64,000 nucleotides of DNA from Sporosarcina sp. E16_8. Lineage in GTDB: Bacteria > Bacillota > Bacilli > Bacillales_A > Planococcaceae. Position 1 is the stretch's first letter. Each line of letters starts with the position of its first letter. The notes under the pieces are model-generated. The model did not search any database and was not told the DNA's origin. It worked only from the letters and a program-made list of their open reading frames with translations. This document shows, one piece after another, positions 61,528-64,000 of this stretch. The position numbers were made by a program, and so were the translations under genes. The DNA is taken from contig NZ_JADPRZ010000012.1 in NCBI RefSeq assembly GCF_017347095.1, forward strand, positions 1 through 64,000. Direction: 5' to 3'.

Positions 61528-61707
61528 ATGGGATCGAAATATATTGATATTGCACTTATATTATTCATGAGTTATTTCGCAGTTACGCGATTTGCAGATG
61601 GGCAAATTGGCTTTGGAATCTTTTTTATGGTACTTAGCTTATTGAATATTTTAACGCTTGTCATGAAAATAAAGAAGGACAAAGCCGCAAAGAATGAAGT
61701 ACGATGA
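61528..61707 (+). CDS. Small two-TM membrane protein, 59 aa
   Basis: 59 residues starting MGSKYIDIALILFMSYFAVT, with GGGAGG eight bases upstream of ATG 61528. Two hydrophobic helices (about 6-20 and 28-46) around a short RFADGQIGFG turn, then a basic tail (KIKKDKAAKNEVR) predicted cytoplasmic. An extended -10 (TGCTATACT) lies about 40 bases upstream and a perfect terminator follows, so it is a complete small transcription unit. No family name recalled. Confidence 0.72.
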   Translation: MGSKYIDIALILFMSYFAVTRFADGQIGFGIFFMVLSLLNILTLVMKIKKDKAAKNEVR

Positions 61708-61730
61708 AGTTTAAATAAGTAGTGTTCACA

Positions 61731-61769
61731 GACTAGGCATCCTCCAGGGTATATGGAGGATGCCTAGTC
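61731..61769 (+). terminator. Rho-independent terminator
   Basis: Perfect 15-bp stem GACTAGGCATCCTCC / GGAGGATGCCTAGTC with a nine-base loop, then ATATTTATT. Confidence 0.85.
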
Positions 61770-61893
61770 ATATTTATTAACGTGTAGCTAAGAAACATAA
61801 TTGAACACATAACATTTGAATTCAGTGGTTCATAGAACGGTGTAAGGAGTTAGGGATGTCAGTTGTATAAAGAATAGAGAAAGGAAGGGGATA

Positions 61894-62271
61894 GTGGGTA
61901 AAACACTTCTTAAGATTTCTGTCGTCTATTTCATGCTTGGGATTTCATTAGGGCTCTATATGTCGCTCACACACATCTTTACATTGACTTCTGTGCATGT
62001 AGACATCAATTTGTTAGGGTGGATGTCATTAGCACTCATAGGAGTATTTTATCATCTGTATCCGAATATGGGGAAGACTAGCTTGGCAAAATGGCATTTT
62101 TGGCTTCATAATATCGGCTTGCCAGTTATTATGATTGCGATTGCATTGGCCATTTTAGGTGTGAGTCCTGTGTTTTTCCCAATCGCAACAGCAGGTTGGG
62201 CAGCGATATTGATTGGAATCTTCTGCTTTGGTTTCAATGTTCTTATGAATCTGGATAAACCAACGGCATAA
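61894..62271 (+). CDS. Membrane protein, heme-copper oxidase subunit I-like fragment family
   Basis: 125 residues from GTG 61894 (AAGGAAGGGG upstream). Four hydrophobic helices with the pattern VHVDINLLGWMSLALIGVFY, HLYPNM and WHFWLHNIGLP, which resembles the histidine-bearing helices of cytochrome c oxidase/NO reductase subunit I in miniature. Such short relatives are annotated in Bacilli as cytochrome-c-oxidase-like membrane proteins of unknown function. Without the full set of heme and copper ligands it is not an oxidase by itself. Confidence 0.6.
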   Translation: MGKTLLKISVVYFMLGISLGLYMSLTHIFTLTSVHVDINLLGWMSLALIGVFYHLYPNMGKTSLAKWHFWLHNIGLPVIMIAIALAILGVSPVFFPIATAGWAAILIGIFCFGFNVLMNLDKPTA

Positions 62272-62275
62272 AAAT

Positions 62276-62328
62276 TAAAAACCGCCTGCCCTTTCCGCTA
62301 TATGTGGAAAGGGCCGGAGGTTTTTATG
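62276..62328 (+). terminator. Rho-independent terminator
   Basis: AAAACCGCCTGCCCTTTCC and GGAAAGGGCCGGAGGTTTT pair imperfectly, followed by a T-run. Confidence 0.85.
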
Positions 62329-62424
62329 TATCCAAAAGTGTTCAGGTAATTTAATTAGTTGTTCCAATTTCTAATTTCATGTAGTATAATATGTGAATTG
62401 CACTTTCTGAAAAGAGGATAACTA

Positions 62425-63489
62425 ATGAAAAATTCGATATATGGACTTACAATCGAACAACTAACAGAATGGTTATTGGAACAAGGACAGAAAAAGTTCC
62501 GCGCCGCACAAATTTGGGACTGGCTATATAAAAAACGTGTAACAAACTTTGCAGACATGAAGAATATTAATCAAGAATGTATTGATTTACTGGAAGCGAA
62601 CTTTGTTATACGTTCGCTGGAACAGACTGTAAAACAGGAGTCTGAAGATGGCACTATCAAGTTCCTATTCAAAATGCAAGATGGCAACTTGATTGAAACC
62701 GTGTTGATGAAATTCCCTTACGGCCAATCGGTTTGTGTAACGACACAAGTCGGCTGTAATATAGGCTGTAGTTTCTGTGCAAGCGGACTGTTGAAAAAGA
62801 GTCGTGATTTGACTGCTGGAGAGATTGTGGAGCAAATCATGGAAGTACAGCATCACCTTGATGCAAAAGAGCAAGAAGAACGCGTAAGCCATATTGTTGT
62901 TATGGGAATCGGGGAACCATTCGATAACTATTCAAATTTGATGGATTTCCTACGCGTCGTTAATGACCAAAAAGGACTTTCTATCGGTGCTCGTCACATT
63001 ACCGTTTCAACAAGTGGTAATCCGCAACGAATTAAGGAATTCGCAGAAGAAAATATCCAAATTAACTTAGCTGTTTCTCTGCATGCACCGAATAATGATT
63101 TGCGTACACGTGTTATGAAAATTAACAAAGCGTTCCCGATTGAGCAATTGATGGATTCAATCGATTATTATTTGGAAACGACAAACCGCAGAATTACGTT
63201 TGAGTATATAATGTTGCATGATGTGAATGATCATGTTGCTGAAGCGCAGCAATTAGCAAAACTGCTTGAAAACAAACGCCATTTGTCATATGTCAACTTG
63301 ATTCCCTACAACCCTGTTGACGAACATGACCAGTATCGCCGCAGCACACCTGAAGATATTAAAGCATTTTATGAAACACTTAAAAGAAAAGGCATCAATT
63401 GCGGAGTTCGTCTTGAACATGGTACAGACATCGACGCAGCTTGTGGCCAGTTAAGAAGTAAACAGATTAAGAAAGAGAAAGCCGTCTAA
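62425..63489 (+). CDS. rlmN: 23S rRNA (adenine-C2)-methyltransferase RlmN
   Basis: 354-residue radical-SAM enzyme that methylates A2503 of 23S rRNA and A37 of some tRNAs. The CX3CX2C cluster ligands are Cys111, Cys115 and Cys118 (CNIGCSFC). The second catalytic cysteine near the C-terminus is Cys340 (DAACGQL). Other marks: [42 protein letters not shown] and [24 protein letters not shown] precedes the ATG. Not Cfr-like: the overall pattern and length are of RlmN. Single gene with strong terminator. Confidence 0.97.
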   Translation: MKNSIYGLTIEQLTEWLLEQGQKKFRAAQIWDWLYKKRVTNFADMKNINQECIDLLEANFVIRSLEQTVKQESEDGTIKFLFKMQDGNLIETVLMKFPYGQSVCVTTQVGCNIGCSFCASGLLKKSRDLTAGEIVEQIMEVQHHLDAKEQEERVSHIVVMGIGEPFDNYSNLMDFLRVVNDQKGLSIGARHITVSTSGNPQRIKEFAEENIQINLAVSLHAPNNDLRTRVMKINKAFPIEQLMDSIDYYLETTNRRITFEYIMLHDVNDHVAEAQQLAKLLENKRHLSYVNLIPYNPVDEHDQYRRSTPEDIKAFYETLKRKGINCGVRLEHGTDIDAACGQLRSKQIKKEKAV

Positions 63490-63496
63490 GACAGTT

Positions 63497-63546
63497 AAAA
63501 AGAGTGTGCAATTCCTAGCGAAACTAGGAGTTGCACACTCTTTTTA
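63497..63546 (+). terminator. Rho-independent terminator
   Basis: AAAAAGAGTGTGCAA and TTGCACACTCTTTTT with an inner TCCTAG/CTAGGA helix, after rlmN. Confidence 0.95.
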
Positions 63547-63665
63547 TCGACTCGACTCCGGCACACAGCCGCTGGAGTCGATTCTGTCCTCTAGCTAAAG
63601 GGAAAAGACTGCCTTTACTACAGGCCTTTCAACGCTTGTCGGGGCTGAAATTGCGCCTGCGCTTT
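63547..63665. repeat. Intergenic repeat, family 2-related
   Basis: GC-richer stretch with a GACTC ... GAGTC hairpin (CGACTCCGG-type arms at 63550-63580) and a right end GCGCCTGCGCTTTT. The right end is nearly identical to the ends of the repeats at 37813 (GCGCTTGCGCTTTT) and, inverted, 19558. Placed between convergent genes. Confidence 0.55.
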
Positions 63666-63670
63666 TATTC

Positions 63671-64000
63671 TTAGCTTTTTTTCTTCATTAAAATCACGAT
63701 GAACTGGACAATAAATGCCAGTCCCAATCCAAAGGAAGAGATGATGAACAATGACAAGATTCCGAGTACATCACCTATCCCATTCGGATTCATTAATAAG
63801 CTGCGGAAAAACTCTGCAAAACCGAGAACCACACCAATCAAGAAAATCCTGAAAGCAATTTTCAAATTGTAAAACAGCAGTAAAAATGAAAAGACACCGA
63901 TGATTAGCCCAAAAAGGCCAAATGTTAAGTAGTTTGTAAAGACAAGCGTTTGACCCAAAACAGTTCGTACACCTACTATGAGAAGAACGTAACTCGTAAG
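63671..64000 (-). CDS. Membrane protein, partial at window edge
   Basis: Minus-strand gene read from the right edge: the frame is open from 64000 to the TAA-side end at 63671 (about 109 residues seen). A TTG at 63958 would start a 95-residue product, but upstream codons (LTSYVLLIVGVRTVL) are hydrophobic and in frame, so the true start is probably beyond the window. At least three membrane helices (TFGLFGLIIGVFSFLLLFY, AFRIFLIGVVLGFAEFF, LSLFIISSFGLGLAFIVQFI) and a basic C-terminus (KKKS). Family not recognised. Confidence 0.65.
   Translation of the reverse strand, partial: LTSYVLLIVGVRTVLGQTLVFTNYLTFGLFGLIIGVFSFLLLFYNLKIAFRIFLIGVVLGFAEFFRSLLMNPNGIGDVLGILSLFIISSFGLGLAFIVQFIVILMKKKS

Overview
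The window looks like chromosomal DNA from a low-GC, endospore-forming member of the Bacillota, most likely the Planococcaceae (Sporosarcina-like). This is inferred from gene content: a GerW/YtfJ-type spore protein, a CotF-type coat protein, a SleL/YaaH cortex enzyme and a small YfhD-like protein. Strong AGGAGG ribosome-binding sites, TTG/GTG starts, a T-box, an S-box and a short-form HisG that needs HisZ fit the same group. No rRNA, tRNA, CRISPR array or prophage was seen.

Layout. 0-2.2 kb: accessory DNA with small hypothetical genes, one broken at an A12 tract, and GC-rich repeats. 2.2-5.3 kb: a serine-biosynthesis operon on the minus strand (class V aminotransferase and serA) behind a T-box whose specifier reads AGC. 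5.4-8.6 kb: a flavin monooxygenase and a prolyl oligopeptidase. 8.6-11.6 kb: a decayed patch with a small membrane protein, a pseudogene and an intact IS3-type element. 11.7-20.8 kb: an M23 peptidase pair, assorted enzymes, two unassigned candidate structured RNAs around ypsA, and a YdjM/YvsG-like gene with a possible LexA box upstream. 20.9-28.4 kb: small metabolic and regulatory genes plus two pseudogenes. 28.6-29.7 kb: a SAM riboswitch and metA. 31-35 kb: HPr and the fruR-fruK-fruA fructose PTS operon. 36-46 kb: malic enzyme, a HAD phosphatase, an RluA-type synthase, spore genes, glutamate dehydrogenase and argG. 46-53 kb: a membrane-anchored protein, a three-gene ABC-2 exporter and an SLH-anchored SGNH hydrolase. 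53.5-61.4 kb: the histidine cluster hisJ / hisZGDB-AF-IE-C. 61.5-64 kb: small membrane proteins and rlmN.

How it fits together. The identifiable operons are mostly amino-acid synthesis (Ser, Met, Arg, Glu, His), and several have RNA-level or promoter signals that can be read directly. The histidine cluster has every step except hisH. The hisB-hisA gap, where hisH often lies in related operons, holds a copy of a dispersed repeat that also occurs at 1.2 kb and, internally deleted, at 40.3 kb. Decay is common: at least three pseudogenes and one frameshifted gene, several intergenic repeat families and one transposon.

The strongest candidates for something undescribed are the two promoter-and-terminator-bounded RNAs flanking ypsA, the repeat family in the his operon, and the putative SOS control of the YdjM-family gene. 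None can be settled from sequence reading alone.
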